Shown piece by piece: positions 1 to 6,044 of a DNA stretch of 6,044 nt (its first letter is position 1; the number at the start of each line of letters is the position of its first letter). The notes beneath the pieces are model-generated. The model had not been told where the DNA came from. It saw only the letters and a list, made by a program, of their open reading frames with translations, and searched no databases. The position numbers were made by a program, and so were the translations under genes. Origin of the DNA: an uncultured Gemmatimonadota bacterium (GTDB taxonomy: Bacteria; Gemmatimonadota; Gemmatimonadetes; Gemmatimonadales; Gemmatimonadaceae); contig CAMLDY010000135.1 in the NCBI GenBank assembly GCA_946478895.1, positions 1 to 6,044 on the forward strand, given 5' to 3'.

Positions 1-2861
1 AGCGCGAACGCGTCGTCGATGTCATCGCAGTGAACGACGTAGCACGTGTTGAGGGCAATGAGCTGGCTACCGCGCTCGACGACCAGTGCTCGCGGAGTGA
101 GGCCGAAGTCCGCCCAGACGACACGCGGTCGATCCGAGCGAGCGCTCTCGGTTCGGAAAATGGTCCACCATGGGAACCGACCGTGCAGATCGCTGCGCGC
201 GCCGAGGACGTCGTGTGACTGCGCGAGCCAGCGCCTGGCATGAGGCGGCAGCTCGCGTTTTGGCTGGCCGTGAGCGTCGTGGGTCCACACGATGTGCTCG
301 CGTGTGGCCTGAGCTCGCCACTTGTGAAGAGTTTCGCCGCGGATGAGCGGACGGAGCAGGTCGCGCTCGATGATTCCGGTACGACCGTCGCCGGTCACGT
401 GTGCGAGGGCGCCGTCGACCGAATCGAGGCGTACCATGTAAGCGCGGTTGTGGCCTGTTTTTACTCCAAGGAGCGGGCGGCCAAATCGCGTCTCGTGGAG
501 GCGCACTCCGGCGTTGAGGAGGGAATCGAATGCTTCGCGGGCGCGCGGCGGGAGGAGCAGCCACGGGCTGCCTGGAGTTGAATCGAATGCCAGGCTCTCC
601 GCGAGCGCCGGCCAGTGGCTCGAGCCGGAACGCGATCGCACGCCGGCCCTGCTGGTCGTGCGACGACGTTCACTGCTCGTAACGTCCCGTCGTGCGACGA
701 GGAGTGATGGATAAACTGCGGCGTCGAATTGGGAGTCGGCGCCGCTCAGATCCTCGAGCGAAAGGATAGCGGTGCTGTCGAGCAAGAGCTTGCGGAGTCC
801 CGCGCCGGCGAGCGACTGCCACAATTTGGATGGCAGAATGAGCGCCATTGTTCCGTCGGGCCTCAGCAGCTGCAAGGACCGCTCGACGAACAGCGCCGAC
901 ATGTCGATCTGCGCCGCGAAGCCGCGACCGGCGCCGGCGACCTGGGCACCGGTTTCCCACGCGGCGTTGCGATAGACGGCGAAATCGCGACGCAGCTGCT
1001 CGCGAGAGGACCCGTCGATATTGTGAACACGCACCCAGGGCGGATTCCCGACGACAATGTCGAACCCTCGCGCCGCTGCGACATCCGAGAAGTGCGCCGC
1101 GAACGAGAAGGGAAGCGCTGCACCGGCGCGCAAGGCGTTTGCGTGACGTCGCGACTCGGTGATCTGCGACCGGATATCGGTCAAACGGCGCCGCGCATCG
1201 GCGGGTGGATGCCGTTCACCGAACAGGTCGCGCGAGCGAATCACCAGCAGCAGCTCCTTTCGCTCGGCGGTCAACCGGCGCACGCGCGCAGCGAGCGTGT
1301 CGAGCGCGGCACCGCGCTCCAGCCGATCGAGCCGCCTCGACAGATTGCGCTTGCGCGGACCGACCGCCCGACTGTAGCGCGCCCGCAGACCTAGGACGGC
1401 GCGGGTCGCTGGTAGCGGGGAGGGATCATCAAAGGCACCGCCGGCGAGGGAATCGCCGACCCGGATATGCCGATCGAGATTCGGCAGCGGCGCGATCTGC
1501 ATCGGATCCTTCTCGTCGCTCTCGATGACGATGGATAGCCAGAGCCTCAGCTCACACAGCCAGACCGCCATCGGGTTGAGGTCGACGCCGAAGATCGAGG
1601 TCGTGAGCACGCGACGCCGAACTTCGGCGAGGGATCCCGCTTCTCCAGCGCGGCGGCGAAGAGAGGCGATGCGTTCCAGCATGTGCACCAGGAACGCACC
1701 TGAGCCGCAGGCGGGGTCGAGCACCCTGAGATCGCGCAGCGATTCCAGCTTTCCATTGCCTTCGGGTAGGGACGCGAGAGCCTGACTCGTAAGCTCCTCA
1801 ACAAGCTCCTGCGGCGTGTAAAAGGCGCCACTCGTCTTTCGTTGACGCGCGGCCATCAACGCCTCGAAGGTCTTGCCGAGTATCTCCGGATCGATCGATG
1901 CCTCCGACCAGTCGGCGGAGTCCTCCCGGCCGGTGAAGCGGTAATGCGAAAGCAGATTGCCGAAGGCGCTGCCGAATGCATCGTCCGCGAACTCGCAGCC
2001 GCGGCGGATGCGCTCCAGATACGAGCGCGCGAACAATCCGCCGTTCAGGAACGGGATGCGCCCGAACTCACGGGCGCGCCGGGAGCGAACGCGGAAGCGG
2101 GTGTTGAGGGTGCCGAAGAAGAGCGGCTCCAGCACTCGCCGTTGATAGCGCCCGCCGGACGAGATGCACATGGAGTACCCGTTGGCGAGGAAGCTGAAGT
2201 CGCCGTCAAGCCAGCCGCGGGTTTCGAGGAAGGAGAGGAAGAGGAGCCGAGAGATGTAAACGAGCGCGAGCTCACGACGTTCCACGCCCGATACGCGTCC
2301 GCTGAGCGAGGCGGCGAGCTCTTCGACTACGCGTTGCAGCGCGGTAAAGAATCGGCGGGTTATCGCTTCGCGGCCGAGGATGTCGAGCCAGCGGGAGTGG
2401 CGCAGCAGATCGCTGTCGTCCGCGGCAGTCGCGAGAGTGCAGAGCGTTTCTGCGTCACTGGTGCGTAGCTTGTCGGTCTCGCAGACCATCGACGCTATGC
2501 GGACGCGCGACGTTGGCGTCGAGGACCAGCACGCAATCGCGAACTCGTGTGCCTTTGCCGAGAATGCGCAAATGATCCAGAGGAACTGCGGCGCAGTCCT
2601 GGAAAGCGCGTTCGCCGTTCCGACAATGACATCGCGGAGGGTTGACTCTCCGCAAACCTCGAGGGTGAGTGCTCTCAGGCACTCCGAGCCGGCTGTGATC
2701 CGCGCGGCTACGGCGTCGGCGGGGAGCCCGAGAGCTCGGACGGCTGATGCATCGAGCGGAAGCGAGGGTGCGCCAAAGCGGAGCTCACGGAGGATTGCCG
2801 AGGTCCCATCGAATGAACCGGCATCACGCAGAAGGAGGAGATTTCGCTCGAGTGCAGACAC
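1..2861 (-). CDS. Eco57I-like (type IIG) DNA adenine-N6 methyltransferase, 3' end cut off by the window
   Basis: The minus-strand frame is open without a stop from 2861 to the left edge (953 codons seen; the C-terminus is missing). It should transfer methyl from S-adenosylmethionine to adenine in a specific DNA site, as a restriction-modification or defence enzyme. Visible in order: a helical N-terminal part with the segment LLFLSFLETRGWLDG near residues 207-221 and a later IPFLNGGLF, both usual in large type IIG and BREX-type methylases; motif X GAFYTP (345-350); the SAM-binding motif DPACGSG (382-388); GVDLNP (425-430); GDSL (469-472); a basic helical insert (about 490-575); the catalytic NPPW (606-609), the form typical of N6-adenine enzymes; then a TaqI-like specificity region with VKTGHNRAYMV (800-810) and IRGETLHKW (840-848). 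I see no clear PD-(D/E)XK nuclease motif in the visible part. The start is GTG, because an in-frame TGA lies directly before it; no Shine-Dalgarno is evident. The 96 bp to the upstream glycosyltransferase allow co-transcription. Confidence 0.93.
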   Translation of the reverse strand, partial: MSALERNLLLLRDAGSFDGTSAILRELRFGAPSLPLDASAVRALGLPADAVAARITAGSECLRALTLEVCGESTLRDVIVGTANALSRTAPQFLWIICAFSAKAHEFAIACWSSTPTSRVRIASMVCETDKLRTSDAETLCTLATAADDSDLLRHSRWLDILGREAITRRFFTALQRVVEELAASLSGRVSGVERRELALVYISRLLFLSFLETRGWLDGDFSFLANGYSMCISSGGRYQRRVLEPLFFGTLNTRFRVRSRRAREFGRIPFLNGGLFARSYLERIRRGCEFADDAFGSAFGNLLSHYRFTGREDSADWSEASIDPEILGKTFEALMAARQRKTSGAFYTPQELVEELTSQALASLPEGNGKLESLRDLRVLDPACGSGAFLVHMLERIASLRRRAGEAGSLAEVRRRVLTTSIFGVDLNPMAVWLCELRLWLSIVIESDEKDPMQIAPLPNLDRHIRVGDSLAGGAFDDPSPLPATRAVLGLRARYSRAVGPRKRNLSRRLDRLERGAALDTLAARVRRLTAERKELLLVIRSRDLFGERHPPADARRRLTDIRSQITESRRHANALRAGAALPFSFAAHFSDVAAARGFDIVVGNPPWVRVHNIDGSSREQLRRDFAVYRNAAWETGAQVAGAGRGFAAQIDMSALFVERSLQLLRPDGTMALILPSKLWQSLAGAGLRKLLLDSTAILSLEDLSGADSQFDAAVYPSLLVARRDVTSSERRRTTSRAGVRSRSGSSHWPALAESLAFDSTPGSPWLLLPPRAREAFDSLLNAGVRLHETRFGRPLLGVKTGHNRAYMVRLDSVDGALAHVTGDGRTGIIERDLLRPLIRGETLHKWRAQATREHIVWTHDAHGQPKRELPPHARRWLAQSHDVLGARSDLHGRFPWWTIFRTESARSDRPRVVWADFGLTPRALVVERGSQLIALNTCYVVHCDDIDDAFA

Positions 2862-2957
2862 TCACGAGCGTAGCCGTACGCGGTCCCGACGCTCCCATCA
2901 TTTGGCGGCGGACTAAACGAAACCCGCGCGTCCGAACCGGCCCCACGGGCGAGCGGA
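2862..2957 (-). other. Short intergenic gap between glycosyltransferase and methyltransferase
   Basis: These 96 bases separate the TAG stop of the glycosyltransferase from the GTG start of the methyltransferase. I see no terminator-like hairpin with a T-run, no convincing -35/-10 pair and no Shine-Dalgarno at the usual distance from the GTG. The absence of a terminator favours read-through from the upstream gene. The minus strand does carry a short ATG-led frame ending at 2824 that overlaps the methyltransferase start, but nothing supports it as a gene. Confidence 0.5.
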
Positions 2958-4115
2958 CTACTGCGAGATGTAGGTCCTGCCTTTCCAGCGCACCCTTCGC
3001 CCGCGGATCACTGCCGTAAAGAAGATGTAGAGCAGGACGAGCGCGCCGAGTGGATAAGCGAGTGCATAGACAGGATTCTCGCCGACAGCGTCGTAGGCGG
3101 CCATCCACCAACCGAGGGTGACGGCGATGCAGATGAGCGCCCAGGTCAGCACTGTGGGGCTCGCCCCGACGAAGATCGAAAAAATGAGCGCCAGCGGCGG
3201 AAGCAGCTCCATGATGGGCGGCAGGAGAAGTACCAGCGGGAAGACCAGTCTTCCAAAACGACCGAACGGCACCGCATCCAATCCACCGGCAAATACGTTC
3301 TTCCGCCAGCCGCGCACGATCTCTGGCAGCGATTCGTACATGCGCGTCGACAGCTGCTTTGTGGCGAGCATCAACACCACCCGCTTGCGCGCGGCGAAGA
3401 ATCTTTGCGCGAGCATCAGATCTTCCGCGACCGAGGTGCGAACCGAGGCGTGGCCACCCAGCGCGTCGTAGCTCTCGCGCTTGACGAAGATGCACTGGCC
3501 GTTGGCGATCTTATCGCTGATGCGTCTCGAGCGATTCACCGATTCGGTACCGCCGTAACGCATCGAGAGAAGTCCGAAGATCTGCGGCTGGATGACTTTC
3601 TCCCAGAATCCGCCCAGCTCCTGGTGGCCGGCGACGGAGAAGAGGTCGGCGTCGGTGCGTACGACCGCATTTACCGAGCGAGTCACCAGGTCGGGAGAAT
3701 GAACGGTGTCGGCATCGGTGAACTGCAGCACCGTTCCTGTCGCGACCTTTGCGCCGGTCGCGCAGGCCCACTGTTTCCCGAACCAGCCGTCGGGGAGCGG
3801 CGCGTTGCGAATCACTCGCGCGCGAAAATCGGCGCCGATCGCTCTGCGCGCGATGTCCGCCGTCTCGTCGGTCGATGAATCGTCGATGACGAGGAGCTCC
3901 AGATTCGGATATGTCGTCGCCAGAATCGACGTCACGCACCGCTCGATATTGCGTGCCTCATTGCGGGCGGGAACGATCACGCTCACCAGCGGCGCATCGG
4001 TGGGCGCGACGTTGCTTTCGTCGTCGAGCGACCGCGAGTGGCGCAGCCGCAGCCAGGTGACGAGCGGCGGCACGAGCCACGGCAGCGACCAGAGGATCGC
4101 CGGCAGAAGTCGCAT
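2958..4115 (-). CDS. Membrane-anchored family 2 glycosyltransferase, HpnB/CrtQ-like
   Basis: This is an inverting GT-A sugar transferase using a nucleotide-sugar donor, with its catalytic domain facing the cytoplasm. Counting from the ATG at 4115 (385 residues): a hydrophobic N-terminal anchor (about 3-22); SVIVPARNE opening the GT2 fold (about 45-53); DDSSTD (78-83), which binds the nucleotide; the metal-binding DAD (134-136); the presumed catalytic acid in AED (230-232); RGWRK (268-272) at the place of the (Q/R)xxRW acceptor motif; then three membrane segments (about 290-312, 320-340, 348-370) and a basic tail with WKGRTY (377-382). This architecture and tail resemble hopanoid-associated HpnB and carotenoid CrtQ-type enzymes, so a lipid or isoprenoid acceptor is likely, but no hopanoid or carotenoid gene is nearby and the substrate is unproven. 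The same frame extends to a GTG at 4139, but that codon lies in the hairpin of the preceding terminator, so I prefer the ATG. No Shine-Dalgarno is visible for either start. Confidence 0.9.
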   Translation of the reverse strand: MRLLPAILWSLPWLVPPLVTWLRLRHSRSLDDESNVAPTDAPLVSVIVPARNEARNIERCVTSILATTYPNLELLVIDDSSTDETADIARRAIGADFRARVIRNAPLPDGWFGKQWACATGAKVATGTVLQFTDADTVHSPDLVTRSVNAVVRTDADLFSVAGHQELGGFWEKVIQPQIFGLLSMRYGGTESVNRSRRISDKIANGQCIFVKRESYDALGGHASVRTSVAEDLMLAQRFFAARKRVVLMLATKQLSTRMYESLPEIVRGWRKNVFAGGLDAVPFGRFGRLVFPLVLLLPPIMELLPPLALIFSIFVGASPTVLTWALICIAVTLGWWMAAYDAVGENPVYALAYPLGALVLLYIFFTAVIRGRRVRWKGRTYISQ

Positions 4116-4119
4116 CAAC

Positions 4120-4154
4120 AAAAAAACGGGGCGTCGCACACGAGCGACGCCCCG
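4120..4154 (-). terminator. Rho-independent terminator of the glycine-rich gene
   Basis: Read on the minus strand, a perfect 11-bp GC-rich stem (arms 4144-4154 and 4127-4137, CGGGGCGTCGC and its complement) with a 6-base loop (4138-4143) is followed at once by seven T residues (4126-4120). It begins 15 bases after the TAA stop of the glycine-rich gene. The T-run ends only four bases before the ATG of the downstream glycosyltransferase, so it may also limit or attenuate that gene's expression. Confidence 0.92.
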
Positions 4155-4169
4155 CTGGAACGGGAAGAG

Positions 4170-4574
4170 TTAACGATTCCCGCCGCCGCCACCGCCGCCA
4201 CCGGGGCGACCGCCTCCTCCACCTCCACCCTGGCCACCTCCACCCTGGCCGCCGCCACCCTGGCCACCACCGCCGCCGGGTCGACCGCCGCCACCTCCAC
4301 CGCCCTGACCACCTCCTCCGCCAGGACGTCCACCGCCACCGCCGCCTCCTTGTCCGCCGCCGCCACCACCGCCGGGGCGTCCGCCACCGCCGCCTTGCCC
4401 ACCACCACCTTGTCCTCCACCACCCTGTCCACCACCGGGACGTCCGCCGCCGCCGCCGCCGCCCATTCCGCCACCGCCTCCTGGACGGCCACCTCCTCCA
4501 CCACCGCCCTGGCCACCACCGGATCCGCCACCGCCACCGCCTTTCGCACCGAAGTTGTCTCCCGTACCAGCCAT
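4170..4574 (-). CDS. Glycine-rich low-complexity protein, 134 residues, function unknown
   Basis: After a short unique head (MAGTGDNFGAKG) nearly every residue is glycine, broken at intervals by Gln and by Arg-Pro. The unit GRPGGG occurs six times, alternating with GGQGG units, and the protein ends in GNR before a TAA stop. There is no signal peptide, membrane segment or folded-domain motif. It is clearly basic (seven Arg and one Lys against one Asp), so it is expected to be disordered, possibly binding nucleic acid or acting as a matrix or phase-separating protein; this is inference only. It is likely a real gene because GGAGGG stands seven bases before the ATG, an intrinsic terminator follows the stop, and the repeats differ in synonymous codons (GGC, GGT and GGA mixed, GGG nearly absent; both Arg and Pro codons vary). 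Upstream in-frame starts as far as 4682 are rejected because they lack such a site and would read through the putative promoter. It is divergent from the LD-carboxypeptidase gene. Confidence 0.75.
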   Translation of the reverse strand: MAGTGDNFGAKGGGGGGSGGGQGGGGGGGRPGGGGGMGGGGGGGRPGGGQGGGGQGGGGQGGGGGRPGGGGGGGQGGGGGGGRPGGGGGQGGGGGGGRPGGGGGQGGGGQGGGGQGGGGGGGRPGGGGGGGGNR

Positions 4575-4581
4575 GCGGCTA

Positions 4582-4587
4582 CCCTCC
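4582..4587 (-). promoter_or_regulatory. Strong Shine-Dalgarno GGAGGG of the glycine-rich gene
   Basis: GGAGGG on the minus strand lies seven bases before the ATG at 4574. It is the only strong ribosome-binding site in the window and fixes the start of the glycine-rich protein at MAGTGDNF. Confidence 0.85.
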
Positions 4588-4594
4588 AATGTTG

Positions 4595-4615
4595 TTTGTC
4601 GCGAGGCGCGACAAA
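4595..4615. repeat. Perfect 9-bp inverted repeat in the leader of the glycine-rich gene
   Basis: TTTGTCGCG (4595-4603) and CGCGACAAA (4607-4615) form a perfect dyad around the three bases AGG. It ends seven bases before the Shine-Dalgarno of the glycine-rich gene. It could be an operator for a dimeric repressor or an RNA hairpin in the leader that affects translation or stability. It lacks a T-run on the minus strand, so it is not a normal terminator. Confidence 0.7.
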
Positions 4616-4620
4616 AGCAA

Positions 4621-4646
4621 TGCATGTGCCATATTAGGTACATGCA
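4621..4646. promoter_or_regulatory. Inverted repeat around a candidate -10 box (possible operator)
   Basis: TGCATGTGCC (4621-4630) and GGTACATGCA (4637-4646) are inverted copies differing at one position, with the AT-rich spacer ATATTA between them. The arrangement is what a dimeric transcription factor bound over a promoter would require. Sitting in the divergent intergenic region, it could control the glycine-rich gene, the LD-carboxypeptidase gene, or both. The repeat itself is plain in the sequence; its function is inferred. Confidence 0.5.
4631..4636 (-). promoter_or_regulatory. Candidate -10 hexamer TAATAT for the glycine-rich gene
   Basis: On the minus strand TAATAT matches four of six positions of the sigma-70 -10 consensus, is the most AT-rich patch of the intergenic region, and would place the transcript start near 4622-4625, giving a leader of about 50 bases. 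No good -35 box is seen 16-18 bases upstream, which could mean activator dependence or a wrong call. Confidence 0.3.
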
Positions 4647-4689
4647 AGCGCACAACTCACTGCGTAATTCGCGCCATAGCAACGTTTAA

Positions 4690-5604
4690 GTGTCAGCAAA
4701 ACATTTTCGTCGCGCGAAGCCTTTGGCGGCTGGTGCGCGCGTTGCACTCGTTGCACCAGCTGGTCCGCTGCAAAACTCCGACGAGCTCCAGCGCGCTCAG
4801 GACAACGCGAACGCGTTGGGCTGGGTGCCGGTCGTCGCCGAGCATGCAACCGAGAAAACGGGCTACCTCGCTGGCGACGACCGCACCCGACTCAAGGACA
4901 TCAACAACGCGTTTCGCGACCCCGCCATCGATGCAGTGTGGTGCCTGCGCGGCGGTTACGGGTTGATCAGAATCCTCGAAGGCATCGACTACGATGCGGT
5001 GTCGCGCGCGCCGAAAGCCGTGATCGGATACTCCGACGTCACCGCGCTCCACGCAGCAATTCAGAAGAATTGCGGGTTGATCACCTATCACGGACCAACA
5101 GCGCGCGAGGTACTCACCGAATTCTCACGCGATTCCTTCGAGCGCGCCGTCGTCGAGCAAACGGATTCGTGCGGTGTCGCGCACAACGCGCGCGAGATCA
5201 GGGAAGGCGCGGCCGAGGGCAGGCTGGTGGGCGGGAACCTCGCCGTACTCACAGCGTTGTGCGGCACACCATACATGCCGGATCTGAGCGACGGCATTCT
5301 CATCCTCGAAGACATCAACGAGCCGGTGTATCGTGTCGACCGGCTGTTCCAGCAGCTGAGACTGTCCGGGGTACTCGACGCCTGTCGCGCAATCGTGTTC
5401 GGCGAATGCGTGCAGTGCGAAGATTCCGGAGGCGACCGCACTTTCGACGAGCTGCTACGCGAGATTGCGGTTGCCGTCAACGTTCCTTGCCTGGCGGGAA
5501 TTCCCGTCGGGCATATCGATCGACAATGGACGATCCCACTCGGCGCGAGCGGTTACGTCGACACGGCGAGCCGCACTCTAGCCGTCACCTCGTACGAGTC
5601 CTGA
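4690..5604 (+). CDS. ldcA: Muramoyltetrapeptide LD-carboxypeptidase (peptidase family S66)
   Basis: This enzyme removes the terminal D-alanine from murein tetrapeptides in the cytoplasm during peptidoglycan recycling. The 304 residues match the usual family length of about 300. Visible: the N-terminal strand ARVALVAPAGP (16-26), the family motif RGGYG (87-91), the nucleophile Ser115 in GYSD (113-116), the acidic triad member Glu207 in ILED (205-208) and His275 in GH (274-275), the Ser-Glu-His triad known for LdcA of Pseudomonas. TYHGP (132-136) and GGNL (181-184) are also typical. There is no signal peptide, in keeping with a cytosolic recycling enzyme. The start is GTG at 4690, chosen because it gives the normal ten or so residues before the first strand; there is no clear Shine-Dalgarno. 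The gene is first of a likely three-gene operon, with the rhodanese gene following after four bases. Confidence 0.93.
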   Translation: MSAKHFRRAKPLAAGARVALVAPAGPLQNSDELQRAQDNANALGWVPVVAEHATEKTGYLAGDDRTRLKDINNAFRDPAIDAVWCLRGGYGLIRILEGIDYDAVSRAPKAVIGYSDVTALHAAIQKNCGLITYHGPTAREVLTEFSRDSFERAVVEQTDSCGVAHNAREIREGAAEGRLVGGNLAVLTALCGTPYMPDLSDGILILEDINEPVYRVDRLFQQLRLSGVLDACRAIVFGECVQCEDSGGDRTFDELLREIAVAVNVPCLAGIPVGHIDRQWTIPLGASGYVDTASRTLAVTSYES

Positions 5605-5608
5605 AACG

Positions 5609-5971
5609 ATGGAATACAAGACCGGCCAGGATCTGATCGACGAAGCCAAGCAGCAGATCGAGCAGGTCACGCCGACGGAAGTGCGCGACATGCAGGCGCG
5701 CAACGATGCAGTCGTCTATCTCGATGTACGTGAGCCCAACGAGTGGAACCTCGGCCATCTTCCCAACGCGGTGCATCTTCCGCGGGGCAATCTGGAAAGC
5801 AAGGTCGAAGGGCTCGTCGACCGTAATCAGCGCGTCGTCGTCTACTGCGCGCGCGGCAACCGTTCGGCGCTCGCGGCGCTGACGATGAAGCAGATGGGCT
5901 ACGACAAGGTCGCGTCGATGTCGGGCGGGATTCAGGGCTGGGTGGACATCGACGGCGAGATCGAGGGATGA
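5609..5971 (+). CDS. Single-domain rhodanese-like sulfurtransferase
   Basis: A 120-residue protein with one complete rhodanese domain, expected to carry sulfane sulfur on a cysteine as a persulfide. Visible: VVYLDVREPNEWNLGHLPNA (35-54), where the D-V-R-E and G-H-L pattern is the CDC25/rhodanese entry motif; the active-site loop CARGNRS (80-86) with Cys80; and the closing GGIQGW (106-111). The first 20 residues form a short charged helix before the domain. There is no signal peptide, so it is probably cytosolic. The physiological sulfur donor and acceptor cannot be read from the sequence. It begins four bases after the LD-carboxypeptidase stop and its own stop overlaps the next start, implying one transcript and coupled translation. 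Confidence 0.93.
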   Translation: MEYKTGQDLIDEAKQQIEQVTPTEVRDMQARNDAVVYLDVREPNEWNLGHLPNAVHLPRGNLESKVEGLVDRNQRVVVYCARGNRSALAALTMKQMGYDKVASMSGGIQGWVDIDGEIEG

Positions 5972-6044
5972 CTGTCGCGGACGACGTCGGGGTTCAGTCA
6001 TTCGAGATTCCCTGTCGCGACGGACTCACCATTCGCGGCGAAGC
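5968..6044 (+). CDS. N-terminal fragment, probable alpha/beta hydrolase
   Basis: An ATG at 5968 overlaps the rhodanese TGA as ATGA, a standard translational-coupling junction. The frame then stays open to the window edge (25 codons). The residues FEIPCRDGLTIRGEA resemble the first beta strands of alpha/beta hydrolases, where a D-G-x-x-(I/L)-x-G pattern precedes the core. The catalytic region lies outside the window, so family and substrate are uncertain. Confidence 0.6.
   Translation, partial: MTVADDVGVQSFEIPCRDGLTIRGE

Noticed and set aside
729..1394. Plus-strand open frame of about 221 codons opposite the NPPW region
   Set aside because: It is a shadow of the methyltransferase coding strand, without a ribosome-binding site or domain.
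1842..2468. Plus-strand open frame of about 208 codons inside the methyltransferase
   Set aside because: It is the exact antisense register of the methyltransferase. High GC leaves this frame open, and its translation has no recognisable motif, whereas the minus strand carries complete methylase motifs.
2824..3495. Minus-strand frame of 223 codons overlapping the glycosyltransferase and methyltransferase start
   Set aside because: It is Arg/Ala/His-rich out-of-frame translation of the glycosyltransferase, which has the real GT2 motifs.
4116..4139. GTG start at 4139 for the glycosyltransferase
   Set aside because: The codon lies in the terminator hairpin and would add eight residues encoded by the stem and T-run. 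The ATG at 4115 keeps the hydrophobic anchor. I cannot fully exclude the GTG.
4038..4637. Plus-strand Ala/Thr/Ser-rich frame and minus-strand Ala/Val-rich frame (4115-4549) across the glycine repeats
   Set aside because: Repeats built of GGN codons keep several frames open. Only the glycine frame has a Shine-Dalgarno and a stop placed just before the terminator.
4575..4682. Longer N-terminus for the glycine-rich protein, starting at 4682
   Set aside because: It would run through the candidate promoter and both inverted repeats and ignore the strong ribosome-binding site before the ATG at 4574.
5972..6025. Repeated CTGTCGCG near the right edge
   Set aside because: Two short copies inside a coding start, with no further copies or dyad structure; probably codon-usage coincidence.

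Overview
The window is GC-rich bacterial chromosome with dense gene packing, GTG starts and few strong Shine-Dalgarno sequences. The protein style (a large Eco57I-like methyltransferase, an HpnB/CrtQ-like glycosyltransferase, and LD-carboxypeptidase beside a rhodanese) would fit Gemmatimonadota or a similar high-GC Gram-negative lineage. That assignment is an impression from the sequence and was not tested by any search.

Layout. The left 4.6 kb reads leftwards (minus strand) and the right 1.4 kb reads rightwards (plus strand), diverging from a 115-bp intergenic region at 4575-4689. Minus strand, in transcription order: a 134-residue protein made almost wholly of glycine with GRPGG and GGQGG units (4170-4574); a strong intrinsic terminator (4120-4154); a membrane-anchored family 2 glycosyltransferase (2958-4115); and a very long DNA adenine methyltransferase of the Eco57I/type IIG kind, which starts at 2861 and runs off the left edge with 953 codons visible and no stop. 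Plus strand: an LD-carboxypeptidase of peptidase family S66 (4690-5604), a single-domain rhodanese (5609-5971) and the first 25 codons of a probable alpha/beta hydrolase (from 5968). The last two genes overlap by ATGA, so the three look like one operon.

How the parts relate. The plus-strand operon is housekeeping-like: peptidoglycan recycling, sulfur-transfer or redox chemistry, and a hydrolase. The glycosyltransferase probably glycosylates a lipid, carotenoid or hopanoid-like acceptor at the inner membrane. The methyltransferase is the only defence-type gene visible, and any partner must lie beyond the left edge. The most unusual element is the glycine-rich gene. It has a clear ribosome-binding site, two inverted repeats in its upstream region (one centred on a candidate -10 box, one in the presumed 5' leader) and a textbook terminator, so it looks like a regulated, separately transcribed gene of unknown role and not an accident of repetitive DNA. 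Its terminator abuts the start codon of the glycosyltransferase.

No tRNA, rRNA, CRISPR array, insertion sequence or origin was seen. The only stretches without a gene are short: 2862-2957, 4116-4169 and 4575-4689.
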